Below are positions 36,186-46,095 of a stretch of 64,000 nt of DNA, piece by piece. The stretch is from Paracoccaceae bacterium. GTDB lineage: Bacteria > Pseudomonadota > Alphaproteobacteria > Rhodobacterales > Rhodobacteraceae. The stretch lies in assembly GCA_019454225.1 (NCBI GenBank), contig CP075370.1, forward strand, positions 2,470,001 through 2,534,000, read 5' to 3'. How positions within the stretch are numbered: position 1 is the stretch's first letter; each line of letters starts with the position of its first letter. The notes below the pieces were generated by a model. The model had not been told where the DNA came from, searched no databases, and saw nothing but the letters and a program-made list of their open reading frames with translations. The position numbers and the translations under genes are program-made.

Positions 36186-37422
36186 CCTGGCGCTGCCCCT
36201 CTACCTCGGCCTGACGGCGGCCCTGTCACCGCTGGCCGCCCCCTACCTGCGCCGCCGACTGGCGAGGGGACGCGAGGATCGGGAACGCTGGCCGGAAAAG
36301 CTGGGGCAGGGGATGGCACCGCGTCCGGACGGTCGCCTGGTCTGGTTGCATGCCGTGGGCCTGGGCGAGGTGCTGGCGCTGCGCGGGCTGATCGGCGCGC
36401 TGTCGGACCGGCTGCCAGAGGCGCATTTCCTGGTCACCTCCTCGGCGCTCTCCTCGGCACAGGTGCTGGCGCGCCAGATGCCGCCGCGCACGATCCACCA
36501 GTTCCTGCCGCTTGATCTTCCCGGGCCGGTGACGCGGTTCCTGGACCACTGGCGGCCCGCGCTGTCGATCTGGGCCGAGCAGGACCTGTGGCCCCGCCTC
36601 GTGGCGCGGGCGGCGGCACGGCATGTGCCCCTGGCCCTGGTCAATGCCCGGATGGGCGACCGGGCCTTTCGTGCGCGGAAGCGGGTGCGGGGGCTCTATC
36701 GCGATCTCTATGCCCGGTTCGCGCTGATCGACGCGCAGGATGCGGCAACCGCCGGTCATCTTGCCTCGCTGGGCGCCACGGATGTTCGGGTATCGGGTTC
36801 GCTCAAGGCGGCGGCTCCGCCCCTTGCCTGCGACGATGCGGAACTGTCGCGGCTGCGCGCGGTGCTTTCCGGGCGGCGCGTCTGGGCGGCCATCTCGACC
36901 CACCCGGCGGATGAGGCGGCGGCGATGGCGGCCCATGTGGCACTGATGGCCCGCGATCCGGGTGCGATCCTGATCCTTGTGCCGCGACTGCCCGCGCGAT
37001 CGGACGAGGTCGTGGCCGCCGCCGTGGCCGCAGGCTTGCCGGTCGCGCGGCGGTCGGCCGGCGCCATGCCGGTGCCGGGCGTCTATGTGGCCGACAGCTT
37101 CGGCGAGACCGGGCTGTGGTATAGGCTTTCCCCCGTCGTGCTGGTGGGGGGCGGTTTCGGGGTGGGCGGCCACAACCCGTGGGAAGGCGCGCGTCTGGGC
37201 GCAGCGCTGCTGCACGGCCCCGATGTTCGGAATTTCGCCAGTGACTACAGGGCATTCCATGCCGAATCTGCGGCGCGTTCGGTGACCGGGCCCGCCGAGA
37301 TCATCGCCGCACTCGACGATGCGGAAATGCCCGCGATGGCGCGGCGCGGGCAGGCGCTTGCCGACCGCGGGATGGCGGCGCTGCCCGGGTTGGCCGATGC
37401 GCTTGCGGGGCTGGCAAGATGA
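36178..37422 (+). CDS. GT30 family Kdo-transferase-like protein, first copy
   Basis: About 414 aa if started at TTG 36178 (8-bp overlap with neuC); an ATG at 36088 would add 30 residues with no family resemblance. The N-terminal hydrophobic segment, WLHAVGLGEVLALRGLIGAL (with the Glu used as base in WaaA), SALSSAQVLARQM, ALVNARMGDRAF and a C-terminal ADSFGETGLWYRL and VGGGFGVGGHNPWE block identify the WaaA/KdtA family. The family adds 3-deoxy-manno-octulosonate to lipid A. With a neuC-neuB setting and a second copy right behind it, it may instead use another ulosonic acid. Overlaps the next gene by ATGA. Confidence 0.82.
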   Translation: MASLALPLYLGLTAALSPLAAPYLRRRLARGREDRERWPEKLGQGMAPRPDGRLVWLHAVGLGEVLALRGLIGALSDRLPEAHFLVTSSALSSAQVLARQMPPRTIHQFLPLDLPGPVTRFLDHWRPALSIWAEQDLWPRLVARAAARHVPLALVNARMGDRAFRARKRVRGLYRDLYARFALIDAQDAATAGHLASLGATDVRVSGSLKAAAPPLACDDAELSRLRAVLSGRRVWAAISTHPADEAAAMAAHVALMARDPGAILILVPRLPARSDEVVAAAVAAGLPVARRSAGAMPVPGVYVADSFGETGLWYRLSPVVLVGGGFGVGGHNPWEGARLGAALLHGPDVRNFASDYRAFHAESAARSVTGPAEIIAALDDAEMPAMARRGQALADRGMAALPGLADALAGLAR

Positions 37423-38714
37423 GCCTGCGGTGGTTCCTGCCGCTCTACGGTCTGCTGTGGCATCTGGGGCTGCCGGTTGTGCTGGCCTATCTGTGGTGGC
37501 GCGGGCGGCGCGACCCGCGCTACCGGGCACATCTGGCCGAAAGGTTCGGCCTCTATCGGCAGCGCATGGCGGGGCCGGTCTGGGTGCATGCCGTCAGCCT
37601 GGGCGAGGTGCGTTCCGCGGTGCCGGTGATCCGCGCGCTGCTGGATCGGGGGGAACGGGTGGTGATTACCCACTTCACCCCCGCAGGCCGCTCGGAAACA
37701 GACCGCGCCTTCGCCGCCGAGATCGCCGGGGGACAGCTGGCGTCTGTCTGGGTTCCTCTTGAAACATCATGGGCTTGCAACGGGTTCTTTCGGGCGTTCC
37801 GCCCGCGTGCCGGTCTGGTCATGGAGGTCGAGCACTGGCCAAGGATGATCCTTTCCGCTCAGGCCGCGGGCGTTCCGCTGTTCCCCTGCAATGCGCAGTA
37901 TCCAGCCGGCAGCTTCGACCGCGACCGGACGCGCCGCAGGTGGCGGTTTCAGGCGGTGGGGCGATATGCAGGGGCCATGGTCAAGTCGGACCTCCAGGCC
38001 GCCCGCTTCCGCTCGGCGGGCCTGACGCGGATCGCGGTGACGGGCGAGACGCGCTTTGATCAGCCTTTGCCCCGGCCGCTCGTCGCGGCGGGCACTGCCT
38101 TGCGTCAACGCCTTGCGGCGGGCAGGCCGACGCTCGCCATCGCTAGCGCCGTCGAGGGTGAGGACGACCTTTATGTGAATTTCATCAGACTATTGCGGGC
38201 CGATTTTCAGAGAAGGGATGAACCTGCGCCGCTGGTCATCTATGTGCCGCGTCAACCGGCACGATTTGGCGCCGCGGGGGATTTGCTCACCGCGGCGGGC
38301 CTCCGTGTCGAAAGGCGGTCGGCGATCTTGTCGCGCGATTTCCGGATCGGCGCGGAATGTCCTGAAATGGATGTATTTTTGGGAGATTCGATCGGCGAGA
38401 TGTTCGGCTATCTCGCGATGGCGGACCGGGTGATCGTGGGCGGCGGATTCACACCGCGGGGGGCGCATAACATCATCGAGCCGCTGAAGATGGGGCGACC
38501 TGTCCTGACCGGTCCGGTGACCTGGCCCATCGAGTATCCGTTCGAAGAGGCGCGCGCCGCGGGTATCGCGCAAAGCGTGCCGGATGCCGAGGGGCTGCTT
38601 GCCGGGGTTCTGGCTCCGCCGCCCGATCCCGCCGACATCGCCGCCTTCGTTGCCGCACATTCCGGGGCAGCCGCGCGCACGCTTGCGGCGCTTGACCGTT
38701 TCACCAGCCGCTGA
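37419..38714 (+). CDS. GT30 family Kdo-transferase-like protein, second copy
   Basis: 431 aa. N-terminal membrane segment (LPLYGLLWHLGLPVVLAYLWW), then WVHAVSLGEVRSAVPVIRAL, FTPAGRSETDRAF, EVEHWPRMILSAQAAGVPL, VTGETRFDQPLP, and the C-terminal DSIGEMFGYLAMADRVIVGGGFTPRGAHNIIEP donor-site block. It is the same family as the gene before it but clearly diverged. One of the pair is probably the lipid A Kdo transferase or a specialised paralogue. It overlaps the convergent SDR gene by 14 bp. Confidence 0.85.
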   Translation: MSLRWFLPLYGLLWHLGLPVVLAYLWWRGRRDPRYRAHLAERFGLYRQRMAGPVWVHAVSLGEVRSAVPVIRALLDRGERVVITHFTPAGRSETDRAFAAEIAGGQLASVWVPLETSWACNGFFRAFRPRAGLVMEVEHWPRMILSAQAAGVPLFPCNAQYPAGSFDRDRTRRRWRFQAVGRYAGAMVKSDLQAARFRSAGLTRIAVTGETRFDQPLPRPLVAAGTALRQRLAAGRPTLAIASAVEGEDDLYVNFIRLLRADFQRRDEPAPLVIYVPRQPARFGAAGDLLTAAGLRVERRSAILSRDFRIGAECPEMDVFLGDSIGEMFGYLAMADRVIVGGGFTPRGAHNIIEPLKMGRPVLTGPVTWPIEYPFEEARAAGIAQSVPDAEGLLAGVLAPPPDPADIAAFVAAHSGAAARTLAALDRFTSR

Positions 38715-39489
38715 ACCCGCCGTCCACATTCACCAGCTGGCCGGTCATGTAGCCTGCCTGCGGGCTCGCAAGAAACAGCATCGCATCGGCAATCTCGTCC
38801 GGCTGGGCCATCCGGCCCTGCATGATCAACGCACCGACGCGCCGCTGGAATTCCTCGGAATGGCCGTTGAACACGGCACCCGGGGCGATGGTGTTCACCG
38901 TGGCGCCGCGCGGCGCCCAATAGCCCGCGAGCCACAGTGTCAGCCCGTGGATGCCCGCCTTGGTGGTGGAGTAGGCGCTGAACGAACGGAAGGGCATGCC
39001 TTCATAGATCGCGTGATGCGGCCCGTTCAGCGCATACATCGAAGCCACGTTGATCAGGGTGCAGGGCCATTTGCCGACGATGTCGCGATCCATCTGGCGG
39101 GCGACCATGAAGGCGCCGGTCAGGTTGGTGCGCAGCGTGCGTTCCCAGTCCTCGACACTGGTGTTGGCGAAATCGGGAAAGGGCTTGCCCGCCCCCATCA
39201 GCAGTTCGCCGGTGATGGCGGCATTGTTCAGCACGACATTCGGCTGCCAGCCATCTGCCAGCATCCGCGAAAAGACGCCAACAACCTGCGTTTCATCAGA
39301 TACGTCAAGTGGATAGAAGGCAAAGCTCGGGTTATCTCCGAAGTCGGCCACCAGGGCGTCGGCGCGTGCCCCCGGCAGGTCCGAGGTGATCACACGCGCC
39401 CCCGCCGCCAGCATCCGGCGCACATAGGCACGGCCCAGCACGCCCCCCGATCCGGTGATGAAGACGGTGCGGGAGGAAAGGTCGGTCAT
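38701..39489 (-). CDS. Short-chain dehydrogenase/reductase of the glycan cluster
   Basis: 262 aa. Rossmann motif TGSGGVLGRAY, DVSDETQ, NNAAIT, catalytic Ser in NVASMYALNG and Tyr/Lys in YSTTK, and PGAVFNG near the C-terminus. It reduces or oxidises an unknown substrate. SDRs with this setting, next to a CMP-sugar synthetase, occur in nonulosonic acid loci (PtmA-like), so a modified sugar precursor is likely. ATG 39489 follows AAGGA; the longer frame is not used. The start overlaps the end of the cytidylyltransferase gene by four bases. Confidence 0.85.
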   Translation of the reverse strand: MTDLSSRTVFITGSGGVLGRAYVRRMLAAGARVITSDLPGARADALVADFGDNPSFAFYPLDVSDETQVVGVFSRMLADGWQPNVVLNNAAITGELLMGAGKPFPDFANTSVEDWERTLRTNLTGAFMVARQMDRDIVGKWPCTLINVASMYALNGPHHAIYEGMPFRSFSAYSTTKAGIHGLTLWLAGYWAPRGATVNTIAPGAVFNGHSEEFQRRVGALIMQGRMAQPDEIADAMLFLASPQAGYMTGQLVNVDGGFSGW

Positions 39490-40181
39490 GGGGTTTTCCT
39501 TGTCAGCAGCCATTCGACGAGTTCGAAGTCGAAGGGGGTGTCGATGTCCATGCAGCGTTCGGGCGGCATCAGGAAGGGGATCACGCGCCCTTCCCACAGT
39601 CCCGCCGAGCGGCGCAGGTAGTCGGGCGAGACGACATAGGTCGAGGCGGCATGTTCATAGACCGCGGGCGCATGCTGCCGCGCCACGACACCGCCAGGCA
39701 GCGGCTTCGACACGTGCAGCGCGCCGGTCGCATCCGGCTCGACCAGGTTGAAATAGGGATTCTTGCGCGCCTCGCAGCAGGACATGACCATGTCGGGGGC
39801 TTCCCGCGCATAAAGGTCGAGCGCCGCGTCGATATCCTCGGGCAGGCGCAGCGGCGAGGTGCAGTCGAGATCGAGAAAGGCGGTCACCGGTTCGCGCAGC
39901 AGCGGCGCGGATGCCGCAAGGGCATGCTGCCAGACACCCCACTTGCCCGCGCCATCGGTGGCCAGATGATCAGGGCGCAGGCCGATGGCCAGACAGCCCC
40001 GGGCGACAGCATGGTCGTAGAGCAGCGGGTCATCGGTGGATACCACCACCGCGCCCACCCGCGGGTTTTGCAGCAACTGGTCAAGCGACCAGTCGACCAG
40101 CGGCTTGCCGGCGATCATCCGCGTGTTCTTGCCGGGCACGCCCTTCGACCCCTTGCGCGCGCCGATATGCCCCAGGATCAT
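39486..40181 (-). CDS. neuA: CMP-sugar synthetase (acylneuraminate cytidylyltransferase family)
   Basis: 231 aa. The N-terminus GHIGARKGSKGVPGKN is the CTP-binding motif of the NeuA/KdsB group. It continues VVVSTDDPLLYDHA, LDLDCTSPLRLPEDIDAAL (the usual P-TSPL region) and ends CMDIDTPFDFELVE. It activates the nonulosonic acid as a CMP-linked sugar. ATG 40181 is preceded by GAAGGA. Translationally coupled to the genes on each side by four-base overlaps. Confidence 0.9.
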   Translation of the reverse strand: MILGHIGARKGSKGVPGKNTRMIAGKPLVDWSLDQLLQNPRVGAVVVSTDDPLLYDHAVARGCLAIGLRPDHLATDGAGKWGVWQHALAASAPLLREPVTAFLDLDCTSPLRLPEDIDAALDLYAREAPDMVMSCCEARKNPYFNLVEPDATGALHVSKPLPGGVVARQHAPAVYEHAASTYVVSPDYLRRSAGLWEGRVIPFLMPPERCMDIDTPFDFELVEWLLTRKTP

Positions 40182-41116
40182 GACAGGTCCTTCTCGATGG
40201 TTCCGGCAAAGCGGCGCTGCGCCCATGCCGCGCAGGTCAGCGCCGGGCCATCGCCCAGCCGGTCAAGGCGCGGCAGATGCTCGACATCCGAGACCGGGGC
40301 GCCCGTGACAAGGGCCATGAAATCGCGCATCGCGTCGAGGAACATGGCATTGCGCGCATGCGGCAGATCGACCGTCTGCCGCCCCCCTGCGCCAGTCACG
40401 GCATAGCACTGCGCCGCGAAATCCCAGTCGTGCAACATGCGCTGCCCGGCCAGATGCGCCCGGCGGATCAGGGCGGGCGCAAGATAGTCCATGGCGATGC
40501 TGCCCTGGATGCCGCCCGGGGTCGCCAGCGCAAGGCGGCTGGCCATGTCCACACCCGGAAAGCGGCGGTGGCCCAGGCTTTCCACGCCCGCCAGCCGCAA
40601 CCCGGGAAACAGGCAGGCTGCCATGTCGATCTCATGGCAGAGATCAAGCAACACGCCGCCGCCCTCGGCCCGGGCGGCATAGCTGTCAGTGAACCGCCAG
40701 TCAGCCCGCCAGGCGTTCACGTCATGCCCGATCTCGAACGAAAAGCGATAGACATCCCCGAGGTCAGCCTGCGCCAGAGCGCGGAACGCGGGATGCCAGC
40801 GCATCATGTAACCCGCCATGGAGCGCGCCGCGACAGGTGCGGCCGCCGCCATCAGCGCGTCAAGATCGGCCTGCCGGAAGGCGAGCGGCTTTTCGCAATA
40901 GAACGGAACACCTGCCGCCGCGCAGGCCACGACCAGCGGCAGGCGGATGTCGGTGGCGGTGGCGATCACGGCCGCATCGGAACTGGCAAGACGGCCCTCG
41001 ATTTCGGCCAGCGTGGTTTCGCGCCAGGACAGGGCCGCTACGGTCGCGCCCAGATCGGTCAGGTTCGCGGCATGACGCCGCCCGATCGATCCTGTTCCGA
41101 TGACAAGCACCCGCAA
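40178..41116 (-). CDS. Gfo/Idh/MocA-family NAD(P)-dependent oxidoreductase
   Basis: 312 aa. N-terminal Rossmann GTGSIGRRHAANL, the CEKPLAF motif of the catalytic lysine region, and GGGVLLDLCHEIDMA with the HxxD. C-terminal alpha/beta domain as in sugar oxidoreductases. First gene of the minus-strand trio with neuA and the SDR, so it probably modifies the hexose or ulosonic acid before or after activation. The substrate is not identifiable. Confidence 0.87.
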   Translation of the reverse strand: MRVLVIGTGSIGRRHAANLTDLGATVAALSWRETTLAEIEGRLASSDAAVIATATDIRLPLVVACAAAGVPFYCEKPLAFRQADLDALMAAAAPVAARSMAGYMMRWHPAFRALAQADLGDVYRFSFEIGHDVNAWRADWRFTDSYAARAEGGGVLLDLCHEIDMAACLFPGLRLAGVESLGHRRFPGVDMASRLALATPGGIQGSIAMDYLAPALIRRAHLAGQRMLHDWDFAAQCYAVTGAGGRQTVDLPHARNAMFLDAMRDFMALVTGAPVSDVEHLPRLDRLGDGPALTCAAWAQRRFAGTIEKDLS

Positions 41117-41181
41117 CGCACGCCCCCCGTTCTGGCGCGACGCTATCCCGCACCCCGGTGATTGGCAACCGAGGCCCCGGC

Positions 41182-41210
41182 TTGCCCGGCGCGCCGCGAT
41201 GGTCTATTCC
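41182..41210 (+). promoter_or_regulatory. Probable promoter of tRNA-Val
   Basis: TTGCCC at 41182-41187 and TATTCC at 41205-41210 are 17 bp apart, and the tRNA begins 13 bp after the second box, the spacing expected for a short 5' leader. Sequence match only. Confidence 0.45.
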
Positions 41211-41222
41211 CGCGGTCGGCCC

Positions 41223-41298
41223 GGGTGATTAGCTCAGTTGGTAGAGCGCCTCGTTTACACCGAGGATGTCGGGAGTTCGAGTCTCTCATCACCCACCA
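41223..41298 (+). tRNA. tRNA-Val (anticodon UAC)
   Basis: 76 nt including an encoded CCA. Acceptor GGGTGAT (41223-41229) pairs with ATCACCC (41288-41294), followed by discriminator A and CCA. The D arm has GTTGGT, the anticodon stem CCTCG/CGAGG surrounds loop TTTACAC with anticodon TAC at 41256-41258, and the T arm has GTTCGAGTC. Reads GUA and other valine codons by wobble. The antisense strand overlaps the 3' end of ureG by 44 bp. Confidence 0.97.
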
Positions 41299-41929
41299 GT
41301 CCCCCCGCACGCGCCAGCCAGGCCGCCACATCGGGCACTCCGCCGCCGTGCCGCAACTGTGCCAGCACGAAGGGCCGCGCGCCCCGGGCCCTGCGGGTAT
41401 CACTTTCCAGAAGCGCAAGATCGACACCGACATGCGGCGCAAGATCGGTCTTGTTCACCACCAGCAGGTCAGAGCGTGTCACCCCGGGGCCGCGCTTGCG
41501 CGGGATGTCCTGACCGGCCGCCGTGTCGATGACATAGATCGTCAGATCGGCCAGTTCCGGGCTGAAGGTCGCCGCCAGGTTGTCGCCCCCGCTTTCGATC
41601 AGGATCAACTCCAGATCGGGGATCGCGCGGGTCAGGTCGGCCACGGCGGCCAGGTTGATGCTGGCATCCTCGCGGATCGCCGTATGCGGGCAGCCCCCCG
41701 TTTCCACGCCCCGGATCCGGTCGAGCGACAGCGCCTGCGCCCGCATCAGATAGTCCGCATCCTCGCGCGTGTAGATGTCGTTGGTGATCACCGCCATCGA
41801 CAGCCGGTCGCGGAAATGGCGGCACAGCATCTCGGTCAGCGTCGTCTTGCCCGCGCCGACGGGGCCGCCGATCCCCACGCGCAGGGGACCGTTGGGGCTG
41901 GGGTGGCGGGGCGGCGGGGCAGGGATCAT
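41255..41929 (-). CDS. ureG: Urease accessory GTPase UreG
   Basis: 224 aa. P-loop [13 protein letters not shown] near residue 20, [13 protein letters not shown], the metal-binding [17 protein letters not shown] motif with the Cys-Pro-His, [15 protein letters not shown] and [11 protein letters not shown]. It hydrolyses GTP to deliver nickel with UreE/F/D. The last 13 residues ([13 protein letters not shown]) are encoded by the complement of tRNA-Val and are not typical of UreG, which would normally end near AGGL. The TAA stop falls at 41255-41257 within the anticodon loop. It is coupled to ureF by ATGA. Confidence 0.96.
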   Translation of the reverse strand: MIPAPPPRHPSPNGPLRVGIGGPVGAGKTTLTEMLCRHFRDRLSMAVITNDIYTREDADYLMRAQALSLDRIRGVETGGCPHTAIREDASINLAAVADLTRAIPDLELILIESGGDNLAATFSPELADLTIYVIDTAAGQDIPRKRGPGVTRSDLLVVNKTDLAPHVGVDLALLESDTRRARGARPFVLAQLRHGGGVPDVAAWLARAGGLVGDERLELPTSSV

Positions 41930-42606
41930 GTGCGGAACATCCGGACGTTCAGGGTTTCATGCAGGGCCGAGGCGATGTCGGCACGGATCGCGGCCGAGGC
42001 GATGGCCGACAGGGGCGCGGTGGCGGCCTCCTCCGCCAGCCTCAGGATCGGGGCCTGCAGCGATGCGAGCACCGCCTGCCCCTCGGTCTGGCCGAGCGGA
42101 ACGAAGCGCACGGCCACGGTGACCAGGTTCGCCGCGAAGGATTGCAGCGCAAGGCCCAGCACCACCGGCACAGGCAGGCCCAGCGGCCCCGCAGCGCGGC
42201 CAAGTGCGACGGGCCAGGGCAGCGGCGGGTGGTCGGTCGCGCGCAGCGCATTGGTGGCGCGGGACAGCGCGGCACCCTGTTCTTCGGTCTCGCGCAGGCG
42301 TTCGGCCGTGGCCGACAGCGCCCGCGCCAGATCGGCCAGCGCGGCATGGTCCGCATTGGGGCGCAGGGCATGGGCCAGGAGGATCGCATCGCCGCGCGGC
42401 GCGCCATGGGCCAGCACGTCGCCGATCCAGGCGCGCACGGACGACGAATCGGGGACTTCGCCCCGCTGGATCGCCGTTTCCATGCCGTGCGAATAGCCGA
42501 AGGCGCCGGTAGGGAAGGCCGGCGACAGCCACTGCACCAGCGTCATCAGGGCTGCCGGATCGCAGGCCCAGGCTGCGGCCGGGGCATCGCGCAGCGGCGC
42601 GGTCAT
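41926..42606 (-). CDS. ureF: Urease accessory protein UreF
   Basis: 226 aa, mainly helical. Conserved [25 protein letters not shown] (near 24-47) and the C-terminal [19 protein letters not shown]. It bridges UreD and UreG during nickel-metallocentre assembly. Overlaps ureE and ureG by four bases each. Confidence 0.95.
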   Translation of the reverse strand: MTAPLRDAPAAAWACDPAALMTLVQWLSPAFPTGAFGYSHGMETAIQRGEVPDSSSVRAWIGDVLAHGAPRGDAILLAHALRPNADHAALADLARALSATAERLRETEEQGAALSRATNALRATDHPPLPWPVALGRAAGPLGLPVPVVLGLALQSFAANLVTVAVRFVPLGQTEGQAVLASLQAPILRLAEEAATAPLSAIASAAIRADIASALHETLNVRMFRT

Positions 42607-43265
42607 GCCGGTTCGTCGAACGGGCCGTGTGGCGGCAACTGATGTGGCACCGGACCGGTGCCCGACACCACGCCCCGGGTAATCACCTGCGGCTGACGCG
42701 CCGGCGGATCGCCGCCATGGTCATGGTGGTGGTCATGTGCGTGCCCGTGGCCATGCCCGTGTCCGTGTCCGTGCCCGTGGGCATGACCGTGCCCATGGTC
42801 ATGGCCCATCGTGCGGCCCATGCCATAGGCGCCCCCCTCGGGCATGAAGGGTTCGCTGATGCGGTGCATATGCGCACCCAACTGGTGCAACATCGCTTCC
42901 AGAACGTGATCCTGCCGGATCAGCAATCGCCCCGCTTCGATCTGGCAGGGGGTATGGCGGTTGCCCACATGCCACGCCAGGCGTGGCAGATCGCCCGTCA
43001 CCTCCAGCAGTTCCTCCTCGGCCGCGATCACCTCGATCAGCCGGCCGTCGGCAAGCTCGAACCGGTCGCCCTGATCCAGCCCGATGACCTGCGGCAAGTC
43101 GACAAAGAACCCCTCTTCATGCGCCGTCACCAGACGGCGGCGGCGCAGCAGGCGTTCATCATAGGCCAGCACGACAAGGTCATAGGGCACCCGGTCGGGC
43201 CCGTGACCGCGCCGGTGCAGGGCAACGGCGTGCGGCAGGTCGGGTCTGTCGAAGGGGCCGGTCAC
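42603..43265 (-). CDS. ureE: Nickel metallochaperone UreE with long histidine-rich tract
   Basis: 220 aa. N-terminal UreE domain (YDERLLRRRRLVTAHEEGF, then LPRLAWHVGNRHTPCQIEAGRLLI, with the metal-site His), C-terminal domain, and then an extended region of alternating Gly-His and Asp-His from about residue 153 to 186. Such tails bind many nickel ions. The tail interrupts, rather than ends, the protein: about 34 more residues follow it. Overlaps ureF; the DUF1127 gene lies 22 bp upstream. Confidence 0.93.
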   Translation of the reverse strand: MTGPFDRPDLPHAVALHRRGHGPDRVPYDLVVLAYDERLLRRRRLVTAHEEGFFVDLPQVIGLDQGDRFELADGRLIEVIAAEEELLEVTGDLPRLAWHVGNRHTPCQIEAGRLLIRQDHVLEAMLHQLGAHMHRISEPFMPEGGAYGMGRTMGHDHGHGHAHGHGHGHGHGHGHAHDHHHDHGGDPPARQPQVITRGVVSGTGPVPHQLPPHGPFDEPA

Positions 43266-43287
43266 GCGACCGCCCCCCGGGCCGGTG

Positions 43288-43506
43288 TCAGAGACCCATG
43301 CGCGCGCCGAAGATCCGGCGCACCTCGCCCTCGCGGGTCAGGCCGCGGGCCGCAAGATCCTCGTCCGTGGTCGCGTTCAGGCGACGCACCTGTTCCATCA
43401 TCGGGCCGCTTTCGGCCAGAAGGACAAGGAAGTTCCAGAAGCCGGACACCGCGCGGGACAGAAGGCCCGGACGGGCGGCGGTCGTGTTCGTGGTCAGTAC
43501 AGTCAT
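43288..43506 (-). CDS. DUF1127-family small protein within urease operon
   Basis: 72 aa. The C-terminal half (LNATTDEDLAARGLTREGEVRRIFG) matches the arginine-rich DUF1127/YjiS pattern; the N-terminal half is hydrophobic-helical. Some DUF1127 proteins bind RNA or affect phosphate and carbon metabolism. GGGGG lies 7 nt before the ATG. Sits between ureC (203-bp gap) and ureE (22 bp), so it probably has its own promoter; relation to urease unknown. Confidence 0.78.
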   Translation of the reverse strand: MTVLTTNTTAARPGLLSRAVSGFWNFLVLLAESGPMMEQVRRLNATTDEDLAARGLTREGEVRRIFGARMGL

Positions 43507-43708
43507 GGGAAACCCCCTGATTTCTCAAGTCGTTCCCTCCCTGTTGCGCAATGTGGATGGTGCGGACGCCCGGAACAACCGCCCATTGCGCAGCCCCGGT
43601 CTGCACACAGTGCATGGCGGATGCGGCGAACGCAGGGTTATCGGGCATGGCGCGGCTCATGTCGGTCCGGATTTGTGCAGAAGCAGGATAACCCCGGCGG
43701 GCGCTCTG

Positions 43709-45418
<1,710 letters not shown>

Positions 45419-45429
45419 CTTGCGTGTCC

Positions 45430-45747
45430 TCAGGCAGGGGCGCCCGGGCCACGGGCGGCCAGGCGCTTGGCATTGGCGCGGGTCACGCGTGCGACGGGTC
45501 GCAACCCGGCCTCGGCGACCTTGGCGGGCGACTTGCCCTGAAGCGTCGCGCGCACCATGGCCTGGCCGCTGTGGCGCGCCGCCGTCATCTTCTCGGACGA
45601 CATGCGCGTGTTCTCGGTCGGCAGGACGCGCCACATGCCCATCAGGCCGAGCATCCGCATGGTGATCACCATGTTGGCCTGCGCCAGCATGATCGAGGTC
45701 TTGATCGACAGGGCGATCAGGTCGGCCGGGGTCGTCATCGGGGGCAT
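45430..45747 (-). CDS. Uncharacterised small protein between ureB and ureC
   Basis: 105 aa, basic. The sequence begins with a hydrophobic helix ([22 protein letters not shown]) with several methionines, followed by an arginine/lysine-rich part ([18 protein letters not shown]). I do not recognise the family. It sits 33 bp after ureB and 11 bp before ureC, with AAGGA before its ATG. Conserved placement would suggest a urease-associated role; the sequence shows none. Confidence 0.7.
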   Translation of the reverse strand: MPPMTTPADLIALSIKTSIMLAQANMVITMRMLGLMGMWRVLPTENTRMSSEKMTAARHSGQAMVRATLQGKSPAKVAEAGLRPVARVTRANAKRLAARGPGAPA

Positions 45748-45780
45748 GCGTGTGTTCCTTGCTGGGTAACCGGCCGGGCG

Positions 45781-46086
45781 TCAGAGCGGGCCCATGACAG
45801 CCCCGTTGAATCCGTAGACGGCCCGCAACCCGCCGAAGGGCACAAGCCGCACCTCGCGTGTCTGGCCGGGCTCGAACCGCACCGCGGTTCCTGCCGCGAT
45901 GTCGAGCCTTTGGCCCCGGGCCGCCGCCCTGTCGAAGGACAGCGCCGGATTGGTCTCGGCGAAATGATAGTGGCTGCCGACCTGCACCGGACGGTCGCCG
46001 GTGTTTGCCACCAGCAAGGTGGTCACCACGGCGCCGGCGTTCAAGGTGATCTCGCCTTCGGCCGTCATGATCTCTCCCGGGATCAT
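45781..46086 (-). CDS. ureB: Urease beta subunit UreB
   Basis: 101 aa. [18 protein letters not shown] at the start and the diagnostic [18 protein letters not shown] and VYGFNGAV segments. Structural subunit of the urease trimer. Begins 9 bp after ureJ. Confidence 0.97.
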   Translation of the reverse strand: MIPGEIMTAEGEITLNAGAVVTTLLVANTGDRPVQVGSHYHFAETNPALSFDRAAARGQRLDIAAGTAVRFEPGQTREVRLVPFGGLRAVYGFNGAVMGPL

Positions 46087-46095
46087 CGCCGCGCC

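Noticed and set aside
41255-41299. UreG tail as evidence of a real conserved domain
   Set aside because: The sequence is exactly the complement of the tRNA, so it is a by-product of overlap, not a domain.
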